Translations under genes and position numbers: made by a program | NCBI GenBank assembly: GCA_049324435.1 | Contig: JBMOOQ010000073.1 | Coordinates: 1 to 64,000 of the forward strand | Direction of reading: 5' to 3' | From: Pseudorhodoplanes sp049324435 | GTDB taxonomy: Bacteria; Pseudomonadota; Alphaproteobacteria; Rhizobiales; Xanthobacteraceae | Length of the DNA: 64,000 nucleotides | Notes under the pieces: generated by a model | What the model was told of the DNA's origin: nothing | The model's database searches: none | The model's input: only the letters and a program-made list of their open reading frames with translations | Shown here: positions 48,704-56,626 of the stretch, piece by piece | How positions within the stretch are numbered: the first letter of the stretch is position 1 | Layout: each line of letters opens with the position of its first letter

Positions 48704-49297
48704 CTTAAAGAAAGCCAGCCGTCCTGAGAAATTAGCTTGGCAAACCGCCCTAACCGCCTCCATTGACACTAAACCGCTTTCTGGCGTGCTGGCAAACCTT
48801 CCCATGGTCGCCGCAGCCCGCGAGCGCGACCGCCTCGCCCGTGCCCGTCTGCGGGCCGGCCTAGAGCCTTCTGGACACGCTCGACCTGATCGGGCGGCCC
48901 GCCTCGCAGCGTCCGAATTTCGGAGCGCGCGCCGCAGGCGCGCTCGGTAACGACTCTTGACATAGCCAGCCCGCCTATAGGGCCGATTGTCCGGGAACAT
49001 GACCGGCATGGAATCCACCGAAGGGCATCGGGAAAAAAGACCGCGAGGTCGAGCCATGTCTGGAATGGGCATGGCACCTCGCGGTCAGGATGTGAGCGTA
49101 GCTCACCGGGCACCTATGGCTACTGACTTAGCCTTGGTGCCGCGCCGTATGCATTGGAGTAGCGGTGAAGGGCCGACAGGGCAACCCCGGCCTGCGAAAG
49201 CAACCGTCAAGTCAGAGTGCGCCAGCACCTCTTTTCCCCGGCAGGGGGAGAGTGCGCCCAAAATCCAGTTTCGGGCCTTGAAGGAAGGAGTCAGCCA
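48704..49297 (+). other. hairpin-rich region inside the element next to attL
   Basis: No gene can be supported across these 594 bases, but strong folds cluster here. GAGCGCGC/GCGCGCTC lies at 48922-48944. An 11+6-bp imperfect stem spans 49039-49086 (GACCGCGAGGT / ACCTCGCGGTC, then GCCATG / CATGGC). GTGAGC-GTA-GCTCAC lies at 49092-49106. The position suggests a replication origin, packaging site or leader RNA. A frame at 48987-49301 ends in an ATGA overlap with the next gene but looks low-complexity and is not called. Confidence 0.4.
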
Positions 49298-49594
49298 ATG
49301 AGCACTAAACAACGTCAGCGCGATGAACGCGAAGCAAGGGCGCTGCGCTTCCTGCGCTTGCGCGCACGCGCTACCGCTCTTGAGATCGGCGCCGCTGCGG
49401 TGCGAGGTGAGCCGCGAGCCGCAAAGATCGGCATGTCGGCTCGCCAAGCCATCGGCCTTTCAATCGCTGTTTCTCTGGCTCGTCGTGGCGTCGTTGCGGT
49501 CGAGCGAAACAACACGTTCACGGCGCTCGTCCAGCCACGCCAGCAACCATTCTCCGATAGCTCTGATCAGTCTCATAGCGGCACCTCATTGTGA
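49298..49594 (+). CDS. small putative winged-helix DNA-binding protein
   Basis: This is a 98-residue protein with an excellent ribosome-binding site (AAGGAG before ATG 49298; upstream codons in frame lack one). It is basic. ARALRFLRLRARATALEIGAAAV, then ARQAIGLSIAVSLARRGVVAVERNNTFTAL, fits a winged helix: two helices and a beta wing with the VxxVERNN turn. It is the first gene of the element beside attL, so it may regulate the packaging operon or serve as a small-terminase-like recogniser of DNA. No family match is claimed. Confidence 0.6.
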   Translation: MSTKQRQRDEREARALRFLRLRARATALEIGAAAVRGEPRAAKIGMSARQAIGLSIAVSLARRGVVAVERNNTFTALVQPRQQPFSDSSDQSHSGTSL

Positions 49595-49614
49595 TGGCCG
49601 ACCATCCCCTGATC

Positions 49615-49679
49615 GGCTGTCGAGATGCAGCCAAAGGCTGTCGAAAAATCGCCAATCCGTGTCCCGGCATGTCCCGGCA
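49615..49679 (+). repeat. two sets of short direct repeats before the packaging operon
   Basis: GGCTGTCGA occurs at 49615-49623 and 49636-49644, a 21-base period (two helical turns). TGTCCCGGCA is tandem at 49660-49669 and 49670-49679. They lie between the winged-helix gene and the first head gene at 49723, a likely place for operators, a promoter or a packaging start site. Confidence 0.4.
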
Positions 49680-49722
49680 AGTATCTGGATGATCAGCCCT
49701 GCAGGAGACTATTTTCCCTGCC

Positions 49723-50079
49723 ATGTCCATTCTTGAAGGCGAGCTTGCGTCCGTTATCGCGGACGCTCTGACCGAGGCGGACATCCCCGTCGATGTCGTG
49801 TTGACCCGCACCACTGCTGGATCGGGCGACCCGTGGAATCCATCGGGCGGCACGACTGAGACCTTCGAGTGTCGCGGCTTCGCTGACGCATATCGAGCGA
49901 ACGAACGCGCCGGCACGCTGATCGCAGAGACGGACATCAAGGTCGTTGTCATTGCCGCCACGTTGTTAACCGAGCCGACCACGGGCGACGTGCTCACCAT
50001 CGGCGGCAAGAGCTACAACGTTCAATCGGTGCTGACCGACCCAGCGAAGGCGCTGTGGGAATGCAGGTGCTCGGCATGA
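49723..50079 (+). CDS. probable phage head-tail joining / neck-type protein
   Basis: The 118-residue protein has the look of small HK97-type neck or head-completion proteins: an N-terminal helix (LEGELASVIADALTEADI), then a beta-rich part ending DVLTIGGKSYNVQSVLTDPAKALWECRCS. The GDxLTIGGxxYxVxxV segment is common in such phage proteins. It opens the head operon ahead of the terminase, and its stop overlaps the next start (ATGA at 50076). The ribosome-binding site is weak. The function is inferred from fold pattern and context. Confidence 0.55.
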   Translation: MSILEGELASVIADALTEADIPVDVVLTRTTAGSGDPWNPSGGTTETFECRGFADAYRANERAGTLIAETDIKVVVIAATLLTEPTTGDVLTIGGKSYNVQSVLTDPAKALWECRCSA

Positions 50080-50219
50080 CCATCATTGTCACGTCAGCGC
50101 CGTCAGGCGCATCAGCGGCCGTCCTGGCGGCTCTGCGAGCGGTCCCAATGCCCGAATGGGTTTGGGAGGGGGTTTTCGCGGAGCGGGCTGTTCTTTCCTC
50201 GCTGCGGGGCCGGCCATGA
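50076..50219 (+). CDS. 47-residue connecting ORF before the large terminase
   Basis: This short frame starts at ATG 50076, overlapping the previous stop (ATGA), and ends at TGA 50217-50219, overlapping the terminase ATG at 50216 (again ATGA). Such exact chaining on both sides is unlikely by chance and argues for translation. The product begins MTIIVTSAPSGASAAVLAAL and has a PMPEWVWEGVFAERAVL segment. It could be a remnant small-terminase or coupling peptide; no function is known. Confidence 0.5.
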   Translation: MTIIVTSAPSGASAAVLAALRAVPMPEWVWEGVFAERAVLSSLRGRP

Positions 50220-51727
50220 CCGCCTCCAAGGCCATTTCGTTCCTCCAGAAGCTCGAAATCCCGGAAGGCCCATTGGCCGGCCGCAAGCTGAAGCTCGCGC
50301 CGTTCCAGAAGCAGTTCGTTCGCGGCGCTCTCGACCCGGCGGTGAACGTCGCAGCGTTCTCCATCGGTCGTGGCAACGCCAAGACCGCCCTCGCCTCCGG
50401 CATCGCTCTCGGTGCGCTTACGGGTGCATGGGACCGTCAGCCCCGGCGGGAAATCCTGATCGCGGCCCGCACCGCAGACCAAGGCCGGATCGCATGGCAA
50501 TTCGCGGCCGGCTTCGCTCGATCATTGCCGGAGGAAATGCAGAAGGCGCTCACGTTCCGGCGTAGTCCCCGACTGGAAATCGAGTTTGCCGGCGACGGTG
50601 GCGGTCACGTCCTGCGTGTTCTCCCGGCTGACGGTCGAACGTCACTCGGCACGGCTCCGACGCTCGTGCTCATGGATGAGCGCGGCCACTGGCAGCGCGA
50701 CCAAGGCGACGAACTAGAACACGCTCTGCTCTCCGGCTTGGGCAAGCGTGGTGGTCGTGCGCTGATAATTTCGACGTCCGCACCGGATGACGCGCATCCG
50801 TTCTCCAAGTGGCTCGACGAAGAACAGGCCGGTGTCTACCGGCAAGAGCACCGACCCGCACCGGGGCTACCAGCCGACGACGCTGAAAGCCTTCTCATTG
50901 CAAACCCCGGCGCTCTTGTCGGCATCGGTTCGTCGCTCGAATGGCTACAAGCCCAAGCCCGTCGAGCCATCGCGCGAGGCGGTTCTGCACTGACATCCTT
51001 TCGGCTGCTGAACCGCAACGAAAGAGTCTCTGGCGAGACGCGCGACCTGTTGCTGACGGTCGATGAATGGTTGTCCTGTGAGACATCCGAACTCCCGCCG
51101 CGCGAAGGTTCTGTGATCATCGGCATCGACCTTGGCGGCTCCGCTTCAATGTCCGCAGCGGCGTTCTATTGGCCTGCTACCTCACGGCTCGAATGCCTTG
51201 GTTGGTTTCCGTCAAAGCCCAATCTTCTCGACCGTGGCCAAGGCGATGGCGTCGGCTCTCGTTACGTCGAGATGCACAAGCGCGGAGAACTCTCGACCCT
51301 TGGCGACCAGACCGTGCCGGTGGCCGCGTGGCTCTCGGCAGTCATGCGCCATGTCGAAGGCCAGCCTATCGGGGCGCTGATCATGGACCGGTTCAAGCAA
51401 TCGGAGCTTGGCGAAGCCATCGACCGCGCTGGCATCCGCGCCCCACTGATCTGGCGCGGCATGGGATTCCGAGATGGCGGTGAAGATTGCGAACGCTTCC
51501 GCAGAGCTTGCTTCGACGGTCGCGTGAAGGCCGCGCCCTCGCTGTTACTCCGATCTGCATTTGCAGACGCGGTGACGCTTCGCGATCCTGCCAACAATCT
51601 CAAATTGGCGAAGGCCAGAAGCAACGGCCGCATTGACGCTGCGGCGGCATCCGTTCTGGCCGTTGCGGAAGGCGCTCGCATCACCGGCCGTTCTCAGAAG
51701 AAACAGAGGGCCGCGATATGGGCGTGA
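50216..51727 (+). CDS. phage large terminase subunit (TerL)
   Basis: This is a 503-residue ATPase/nuclease that pumps DNA into proheads. The Walker A-like segment is SIGRGNAKTA, and Walker B is TLVLMDERG followed by the coupling motif LIISTSAP. The nuclease domain has acidic residues in IIGIDLGGS, ALIMDRF and NGRIDAAAAS. I chose ATG 50216 because it overlaps the preceding stop; the frame open to 50156 overlaps the 47-residue ORF. The sequence is of the HK97/lambdoid type, consistent with the capsid genes that follow. No recognisable small terminase is present. Confidence 0.9.
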   Translation: MTASKAISFLQKLEIPEGPLAGRKLKLAPFQKQFVRGALDPAVNVAAFSIGRGNAKTALASGIALGALTGAWDRQPRREILIAARTADQGRIAWQFAAGFARSLPEEMQKALTFRRSPRLEIEFAGDGGGHVLRVLPADGRTSLGTAPTLVLMDERGHWQRDQGDELEHALLSGLGKRGGRALIISTSAPDDAHPFSKWLDEEQAGVYRQEHRPAPGLPADDAESLLIANPGALVGIGSSLEWLQAQARRAIARGGSALTSFRLLNRNERVSGETRDLLLTVDEWLSCETSELPPREGSVIIGIDLGGSASMSAAAFYWPATSRLECLGWFPSKPNLLDRGQGDGVGSRYVEMHKRGELSTLGDQTVPVAAWLSAVMRHVEGQPIGALIMDRFKQSELGEAIDRAGIRAPLIWRGMGFRDGGEDCERFRRACFDGRVKAAPSLLLRSAFADAVTLRDPANNLKLAKARSNGRIDAAAASVLAVAEGARITGRSQKKQRAAIWA

Positions 51728-52056
51728 AAACATATCGCCGGCACTCTGCCGCTGCGATCCGCGACAAGCGATGGCCAGCGCTTCGCCTTGCTGCGAAGCG
51801 TCGTGACGGCTGGCGTTGCGTCAAATGCGGCGCACGCGGGCGGCTCGAAGTGGATCACATTCAGCCCGTCCGGACTCATCCCGAACGCGCGTTCGATCTG
51901 CAGAATCTTCAATCGCTTTGCGCGTCGTGCCACGCGCGAAAAACTGCGGCCGAAACAGGTATCGCGCCGCTCTCCCCTGAGCGTCAGGCTTGGCGCGATC
52001 TACTGAAAGGAAAGCTCAATGTTGGAATCTGTGAAAATCCAGCGGCGGCAGTCTGA
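51718..52056 (+). CDS. HNH endonuclease
   Basis: This 112-residue nuclease has the HNH core: CVKCGARGRLEVDHIQPV (first CxxC and the DH catalytic pair), FDLQNLQSLCASCHARKT (Asn and the second CxxCH). HNH proteins next to the terminase help cut cos sites in many HK97-like phages. It overlaps the terminase stop by ten bases and the capsid start by 38 bases. Confidence 0.9.
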   Translation: MGVKTYRRHSAAAIRDKRWPALRLAAKRRDGWRCVKCGARGRLEVDHIQPVRTHPERAFDLQNLQSLCASCHARKTAAETGIAPLSPERQAWRDLLKGKLNVGICENPAAAV

Positions 52057-53293
52057 GATTCGTCAGGCGCTTGCCGCGCTCGTTGGCAAAGAGAAGCCGA
52101 CCGAGGATGAAATGCGGCAGATGGACGTGCTCGATGTCGAGTATCGCCAGAACGAAAGCCGCTTCCGCGCCGCTCTGATCGCTGAGGATACCGAGCGGCG
52201 TGAGCACAAGGACGAACTGGAGACCCGTAGCGACCGCGAATATGCGGAGCTGATCGGCAAATTCGAGATGCGGCAAGTCGCGCTCGCGCTCGACGAAGGC
52301 CGCGCACTCGACGGTGCGACGGCGGAGGTGGTGCAAGAGCTTCGCAGCAAGGGCGGCTATCAGGGCATCCCGGTGCCGTGGGCTGCGCTGGAACAGCGCG
52401 CCGGCGAGACCGTCGCGTCTGGCGTATTCGATCCGAAGGTCACGCGGCCCGTCATTGACCGGATCATGCCGGATTCAGTGGCGGCCAAGATGGGCGGCCA
52501 GATGATCAACATCGACTCCGGCCTGATCGAGTGGCCCGTCGTGTCGAGTTCTGTCAGTGCCGGATGGGCTGCAAGCGAAACCGGCAACGTTGCCGGCCCG
52601 ACCGTGTTCGCCACGACCGACAAGGCGATGACCCCGGCGAACACGTTCGGGATCACCATGCACGTCACGCGCAAGAGCATGAAGCAAAGCGGTCCAGCGC
52701 TGGAACAGGCCATCCGCAGAGACATGCAGGCTGCAATCGCGTCCGGTCTCGACCGCGCTGCATTCCTCGGCACCGGAGCGGACGGTCAGCCGCTTGGCGT
52801 GATCACCGGTTACTCGACCTACGGCATCACGCAAACGGACGTTTCGGCGGACGTGACATGGCCCGTGATCCGCGCTGCGGTGACGCGGTTCATTACCAAC
52901 AATGCAGCGCCGGGTGCGAACGTGGTGAACCTGCTGCTGCGGCCAGAGCACTATGACTTTCTGGACGGCTACTTGTTCGCCGGCACGGCCATCTCGCATT
53001 TCGACAAGCTCAAGGCGAATGTCGGCAACGTGGTCATGTCGTCTAATGCGCTCGATGCGCCCGCTGGCGGTCCGCCGACGGAAGCGAAAGCGTTGCTCAC
53101 GGTCACGAAAGACGGCGTTGCGCCGTTCTTTATCGGCACGTGGGGCGCTGTCGATCTGATCCGCGACGTTTACACGGGCGCGGCGTCGGGTGCCTTGAAG
53201 CTGACCGCTCTTGTCACCGCAGACGTGACCGTTGCACGCGGCAAGCAGCTTGAAATTCTCGACGGCCTGCAGACCGAGGGACCGGAGGCATAA
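52019..53293 (+). CDS. HK97-family major capsid protein
   Basis: The 424-residue protein has an N-terminal coiled-coil delta/scaffold region (about 1-90, Glu/Arg-rich), then the HK97 fold. Visible segments are GRALDGATAEVVQEL, WAASETGNVAGPTVFATTDKAM, SGLDRAAFLGTGADGQPLGV and ILDGLQTEGPEA at the end. AAAGGAAAG precedes ATG 52019. The N-terminal domain would be removed by the protease at 53295. The overlap with HNH is 38 bases. Confidence 0.92.
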   Translation: MLESVKIQRRQSEIRQALAALVGKEKPTEDEMRQMDVLDVEYRQNESRFRAALIAEDTERREHKDELETRSDREYAELIGKFEMRQVALALDEGRALDGATAEVVQELRSKGGYQGIPVPWAALEQRAGETVASGVFDPKVTRPVIDRIMPDSVAAKMGGQMINIDSGLIEWPVVSSSVSAGWAASETGNVAGPTVFATTDKAMTPANTFGITMHVTRKSMKQSGPALEQAIRRDMQAAIASGLDRAAFLGTGADGQPLGVITGYSTYGITQTDVSADVTWPVIRAAVTRFITNNAAPGANVVNLLLRPEHYDFLDGYLFAGTAISHFDKLKANVGNVVMSSNALDAPAGGPPTEAKALLTVTKDGVAPFFIGTWGAVDLIRDVYTGAASGALKLTALVTADVTVARGKQLEILDGLQTEGPEA

Positions 53294-53294
53294 C

Positions 53295-53924
53295 GTGCTG
53301 TTCGCTGCGCACGATGGCGGACTTGAATTGCGACGCGCAGGCGGGCGGACTCGCCTGCGCGGATCGTTCCCCTATGGGAAGCGTGCGGTTCTCAGTGACG
53401 GCGGCAGAACGGGCAGGCCGCGCAAAGAGGTCATTGCACCGCGCGCCTTTGCATATCGTGTTGATGATCCGAAAGAGGACATTCATCTCCTGGTCGGGCA
53501 TTCCTATGATCGGCCGCTCGCGAGCCGTTCGGCCGGCACTCTCGACCTGCGGGATTCCGACGAAGCTCTGACCTTTGAGGCGACCATCTCGCCTGAGATG
53601 GAACGAGTCAGCTGGGTGCAAGACATCCTCGCAGCCGTGGCGGCAAACCTGATCATCGGCATCTCCCCGGGCTTCCGCATTCCGCCCAAGCGTGCGGTCG
53701 AGGAAGCCGAGAAGGTCGAGGAAGAGGAAACTGACCCGTCGCGCGGAATGTTCGGCGCGCTGATCAGAACGGTGTTGCAGGCGCTGCTTTACGAATTGAG
53801 TCTGGTTACGCGGCCGGCCTATCCCGACACTCAGGTCGAATTGCGGAACTGGCAGCTAGCGGACTCGGGCTTGCTGGTTCCGAAAACCGGGCTGCAGCGC
53901 ACACTTTCGAGGTGGCGCGCATGA
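53295..53924 (+). CDS. HK97-type prohead protease
   Basis: The protease cleaves the capsid delta domain during maturation. The catalytic His is in HLLVGHSYDRPLASRSAGTL and the Ser in LIIGISPGFRI (GxSxGF). LYELSLVTRPAYPDTQVELR is the typical C-terminal segment. I chose GTG 53295 because GGAGG is seven bases upstream and it follows the capsid stop by one base. It is 209 residues long. It lies after the capsid gene, the reverse of the usual order. Confidence 0.88.
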   Translation: MLFAAHDGGLELRRAGGRTRLRGSFPYGKRAVLSDGGRTGRPRKEVIAPRAFAYRVDDPKEDIHLLVGHSYDRPLASRSAGTLDLRDSDEALTFEATISPEMERVSWVQDILAAVAANLIIGISPGFRIPPKRAVEEAEKVEEEETDPSRGMFGALIRTVLQALLYELSLVTRPAYPDTQVELRNWQLADSGLLVPKTGLQRTLSRWRA

Positions 53925-54460
53925 GCACGACCATCAAGCAAATCGAAGGCGCACCGGAATCCTATCCCGACGCACCGGAGAATCTTTCGACCGCTGCGGC
54001 GGCGCTCGACCCGGCCATGATCTGGCAACGGATCGAGTCCTACATCGCGCATCGCTTCTCAGAGCGTGCGGTGACGTGGATCGTGGAAGGCCCGGGGGAA
54101 TGGTGCCCGCCCCTGTCCCCCGCGACCATCACCGAGATTGAAATCTGGACCGGCTCGGCATGGGAAGCGTGCGAGGTACCATCCGCACCGCTCGGTTATG
54201 TGCTCCCCGGTCACGGTCCTTATCGCTTCACGGGCACCGCTGGCGACGACGACGCGGCCGTGCCGGCCGTGGTCGTGGAGGCTTTCCGACGGCTGGCTGA
54301 ATACGCGGCAGCGAAGCCCGGAAAGCCCGGCGCGACATCCGAATCCATCTCGGCGGGCAGCATCACTTTGGCGCATCGGCGCAGCGCATCGTGGATGGCG
54401 CAGGCGATGCAAAACAGCGGCGCAGCCGATCTATTGCGGCCGTTCCGGAGGGCAGCGTGA
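53921..54460 (+). CDS. probable head-tail connector (gp6-like adaptor)
   Basis: The 179-residue protein starts with an ATGA overlap on the protease stop and has GAGG upstream. The middle (RFSERAVTWIVEGPGEW ... PATITEIEIWTGSAWE) and the helical C-terminal part (VVVEAFRRLAEYAA) resemble HK97 gp6-like adaptors that bridge portal and tail. The assignment is by context and pattern. In phages a tail-completion gene would follow; here the portal follows instead. Confidence 0.6.
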   Translation: MSTTIKQIEGAPESYPDAPENLSTAAAALDPAMIWQRIESYIAHRFSERAVTWIVEGPGEWCPPLSPATITEIEIWTGSAWEACEVPSAPLGYVLPGHGPYRFTGTAGDDDAAVPAVVVEAFRRLAEYAAAKPGKPGATSESISAGSITLAHRRSASWMAQAMQNSGAADLLRPFRRAA

Positions 54461-55527
54461 GCATTCTGGACTGGTTCAAGCGCACGCCGCAGGTCGAGCG
54501 GCGTAGCGTCGGCAGCGGCTATACCGCCGAAATTTTGCGAATGCGCGAAGCGCATATTTCCGGCCGCACAGGTCTTGGCGAACTCACTGGTACGGTGGCG
54601 ACATGCACAGCCTTGTGGGAACGGGGCTTTATGATCGCAGACGTTACCGGGACCGATTTACTCGACCGTCGCACCATGGCGGCCATCGGCCGCGCCCTTG
54701 CTGTCCGTGGCGAGTTTGTGGGCCTGATCCGCGAGGATCGGATCGTATCTGCGTCCGATTGGGACTGCCGCACCCGCGACGGAATCCCCGTCGCCTATCG
54801 CCTGTCCGTCCCCGAGGCCGGCGGCGGCGTATCCTTGACCGCGCTCGCGGGCGAGGTCGTGCATATCCGCATCAATGCGGACCCGGCCGCGCCTTGGCTT
54901 GGCGTCAGCCCGCTGCGGTGTGCGAGCCTGAGCGCGAACCTGTTGCGCGCAGTCGAGACGGCTCTGGGCGAGGCCTTCGAGAACATGCCGCTCGGTTCTC
55001 AAATCGTGCCGTTTCCCGAAACGCCTGAAACGGACATGACTACGATCGGCCGCAGCTTCCGTGGCCAGCGCGGCCGCGTCCTGTTGCGGGAAAGTGTTGT
55101 CGTCAGCGCAGCCGGTGGTCCCGCGCCGCAAAGCGACTGGCGGCCGGCGGACCTAACGCCGGATCTTGAGAAGGCGCTCCCCGTTGCGACCTTGGAGGCG
55201 GCGCGCTCAAGCATCGCCATGGCCTACGGCGTCAACGTCGGGATGTTCTCCCCCGATCTGCAGGGACCGGCATCGCGCGAGCATCAACGGTTCCTCGCGA
55301 CTTGGACGCTGCAGCCGGTTGCGGAACTGATCGCAGAGGAAGCATCGCAGAAGCTCGGCAGCGACGTGAAAATCGACGTTCACCGGCCGCTCCAGAGCTT
55401 CGACGCTGGCGGCAGCGCTCGCGCTGTCAGCACGCTTGTCGAAGCGGCAGCCAAAGCAAAGGAAGCCGGACTCGATCCGGCCATCGTGGCGGCGGCGTAT
55501 CGGCGGATGGATTGGCAGGACTCGTGA
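54457..55527 (+). CDS. HK97-family portal protein
   Basis: The dodecameric portal is the DNA entry pore of the head. The 356-residue product starts with GTG 54457 (GGAGGG upstream; GTGA overlap on the previous stop) at SILDWFKRTPQVERR. Typical segments are GEVVHIRINADPAAPWLGVSPL, AMAYGVNVGMFSPDLQG and REHQRFLATWTLQPVAELI. It is slightly shorter than the usual 380-430 residues. Its place last in the head block is unusual. Confidence 0.88.
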   Translation: MSILDWFKRTPQVERRSVGSGYTAEILRMREAHISGRTGLGELTGTVATCTALWERGFMIADVTGTDLLDRRTMAAIGRALAVRGEFVGLIREDRIVSASDWDCRTRDGIPVAYRLSVPEAGGGVSLTALAGEVVHIRINADPAAPWLGVSPLRCASLSANLLRAVETALGEAFENMPLGSQIVPFPETPETDMTTIGRSFRGQRGRVLLRESVVVSAAGGPAPQSDWRPADLTPDLEKALPVATLEAARSSIAMAYGVNVGMFSPDLQGPASREHQRFLATWTLQPVAELIAEEASQKLGSDVKIDVHRPLQSFDAGGSARAVSTLVEAAAKAKEAGLDPAIVAAAYRRMDWQDS

Positions 55528-55530
55528 TGG

Positions 55531-56424
55531 ATGGTTCGAAAGAAACAATCTCGACCGCTTCACCGAGACCCGCTTGTGCGCCGTATTGCCGTCATCCTGC
55601 AGGCCGGACGGTCATCGCTCTGGGAACATGAAGCCGCGTGCCGGAACGGCATCCGTGCACGGCTCTGCCTGAGCGGGACGAACTGGCACGAGGCTGATGA
55701 CTTTGCGGCTCGTGTCGTTTCGCTTGCTATGGCGCGCATCGGCGCGACGCATCGTCCGTCCTGGCAGATGGGGCAACCGGAACTTCACGACCGCATATTC
55801 GAGCGCAGGCGTTGCGTCACATGCGGCGGTCAGATGGAAGCCGACGCCCGCTGGAAGTTTTGCAGCGACGAATGCGGAAAAGTTGCTCGCAACCGCGCTC
55901 GCGAAGCTCGTCTTAGACACGACGACGAAATCGCGCGTCTTGCCTTCTTCGCCGCTCGTTCCAAGGGACTCGTACCAGAGCGGCCGTGCGAGCATTGCGG
56001 CAAACCTTTCGCAGTGACGACGCGACGAATCCGCCAAAAGTTTTGCAGCGCGCGATGCGCTTCCGAAGTCAGATCGGTTGACCGGAGCCGGACTTGTCCG
56101 ACCTGCGGAACAGCATTCACGGCGACACACCGGACACACACGTTCTGCAGTCCGGCATGCAACCCGCGGATACGGAAGCTCGACCTTCCGATGAAGCATT
56201 GCGCGGCCTGTGGGGAGGGCTTCCGTCCACGGACTCGTGCAGAAGCGGAGCGCCGGCAGTTCTGTTCAAAGACCTGTGCGGCATCGGCGGCAACCGTCAA
56301 ACGAGTGCCGCACACCTGTCAGTATTGCGGAGGCGAGTTTTTCTTAAAAAGACCTTCGGTGCCGCAACCGTTTTGCTCCGTAAAGTGTTCTGCAAGAGCG
56401 CGTTGGAAATGCACGGCGGCTTAG
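55531..56424 (+). CDS. five-fold CxxC...FCSxxC zinc-finger protein
   Basis: The 297-residue basic protein carries five similar zinc sites in its C-terminal two-thirds. They begin CVTCGG, CEHCGKPF, CPTCGTAF, CAACGEGF and CQYCGGEF, and each is closed by FCS(D/A/P/K/V)xC about 12-18 residues later. Spacing between units is 35-45 residues. The N-terminal 90 residues are different (MVRKKQSRPLHRDPLVRRIAV ...). Single such fingers occur in phage HNH-like and packaging proteins, but five in a row is rare. It lies just after the portal, where tail genes normally begin. DNA or RNA binding is inferred. Confidence 0.7.
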   Translation: MVRKKQSRPLHRDPLVRRIAVILQAGRSSLWEHEAACRNGIRARLCLSGTNWHEADDFAARVVSLAMARIGATHRPSWQMGQPELHDRIFERRRCVTCGGQMEADARWKFCSDECGKVARNRAREARLRHDDEIARLAFFAARSKGLVPERPCEHCGKPFAVTTRRIRQKFCSARCASEVRSVDRSRTCPTCGTAFTATHRTHTFCSPACNPRIRKLDLPMKHCAACGEGFRPRTRAEAERRQFCSKTCAASAATVKRVPHTCQYCGGEFFLKRPSVPQPFCSVKCSARARWKCTAA

Positions 56425-56470
56425 GGATGGCCCCACCTAACGGGCTGGGATTAGACGGACAGTGCCCGGT

Positions 56471-56513
56471 GCCTCCTTCACCGAAAACCCCGTCAGGAGG
56501 CGGCCGGCTTTTT
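56471..56513 (+). terminator. putative terminator after the head operon
   Basis: GCCTCCT (56471-56477) pairs with AGGAGGC (56495-56501), followed by GGCCGGCTTTTTCG. The loop is long (17 bases), so strength is uncertain. Its place between the head genes and the regulator promoter is apt. Confidence 0.45.
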
Positions 56514-56572
56514 CGTCTGATTTTGGGCCGGCGCGGCTTTCAGAGGGGCTGGAGCCGATGGCTCCGGCCCCC

Positions 56573-56614
56573 TTGCGTTACTCTATGTGACCCATTATAG
56601 TCACATAGCGTAAC
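56573..56614 (+). promoter_or_regulatory. promoter overlapped by a 15-bp inverted-repeat operator
   Basis: TTGCGT (56573-56578) and TATAGT (56596-56601) are 17 bases apart, driving the regulator-excisionase-integrase genes. GTTACTCTATGTGAC (56577-56591) and GTCACATAGCGTAAC (56600-56614) match at 14 of 15 positions and flank the -10 box, so a bound protein would block the polymerase. A good candidate for autoregulation by the product at 56627. Confidence 0.6.
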
Positions 56615-56626
56615 TGAGGATATCAG

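Noticed and set aside
48696..48950. 84-codon frame starting with GTG inside attL
   Set aside because: The start lies in the attachment core, has no clear ribosome-binding site and the product is low-complexity Arg/Ala.
48956..48980. TTGACA with a nearby TATAGG as a promoter in the element
   Set aside because: The spacing is only about 13 bases, too short for a sigma-70-type promoter.
48987..49301. Frame ending in an ATGA overlap with the winged-helix gene at 49298
   Set aside because: The overlap is suggestive, but the sequence is low-complexity and spans strong hairpins; the next gene has its own excellent ribosome-binding site.
55527..55631. 34-codon frame beginning TGATG after the portal
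   Set aside because: The overlapping frame from 55531 encodes the long zinc-finger protein; the short one has no conserved features.
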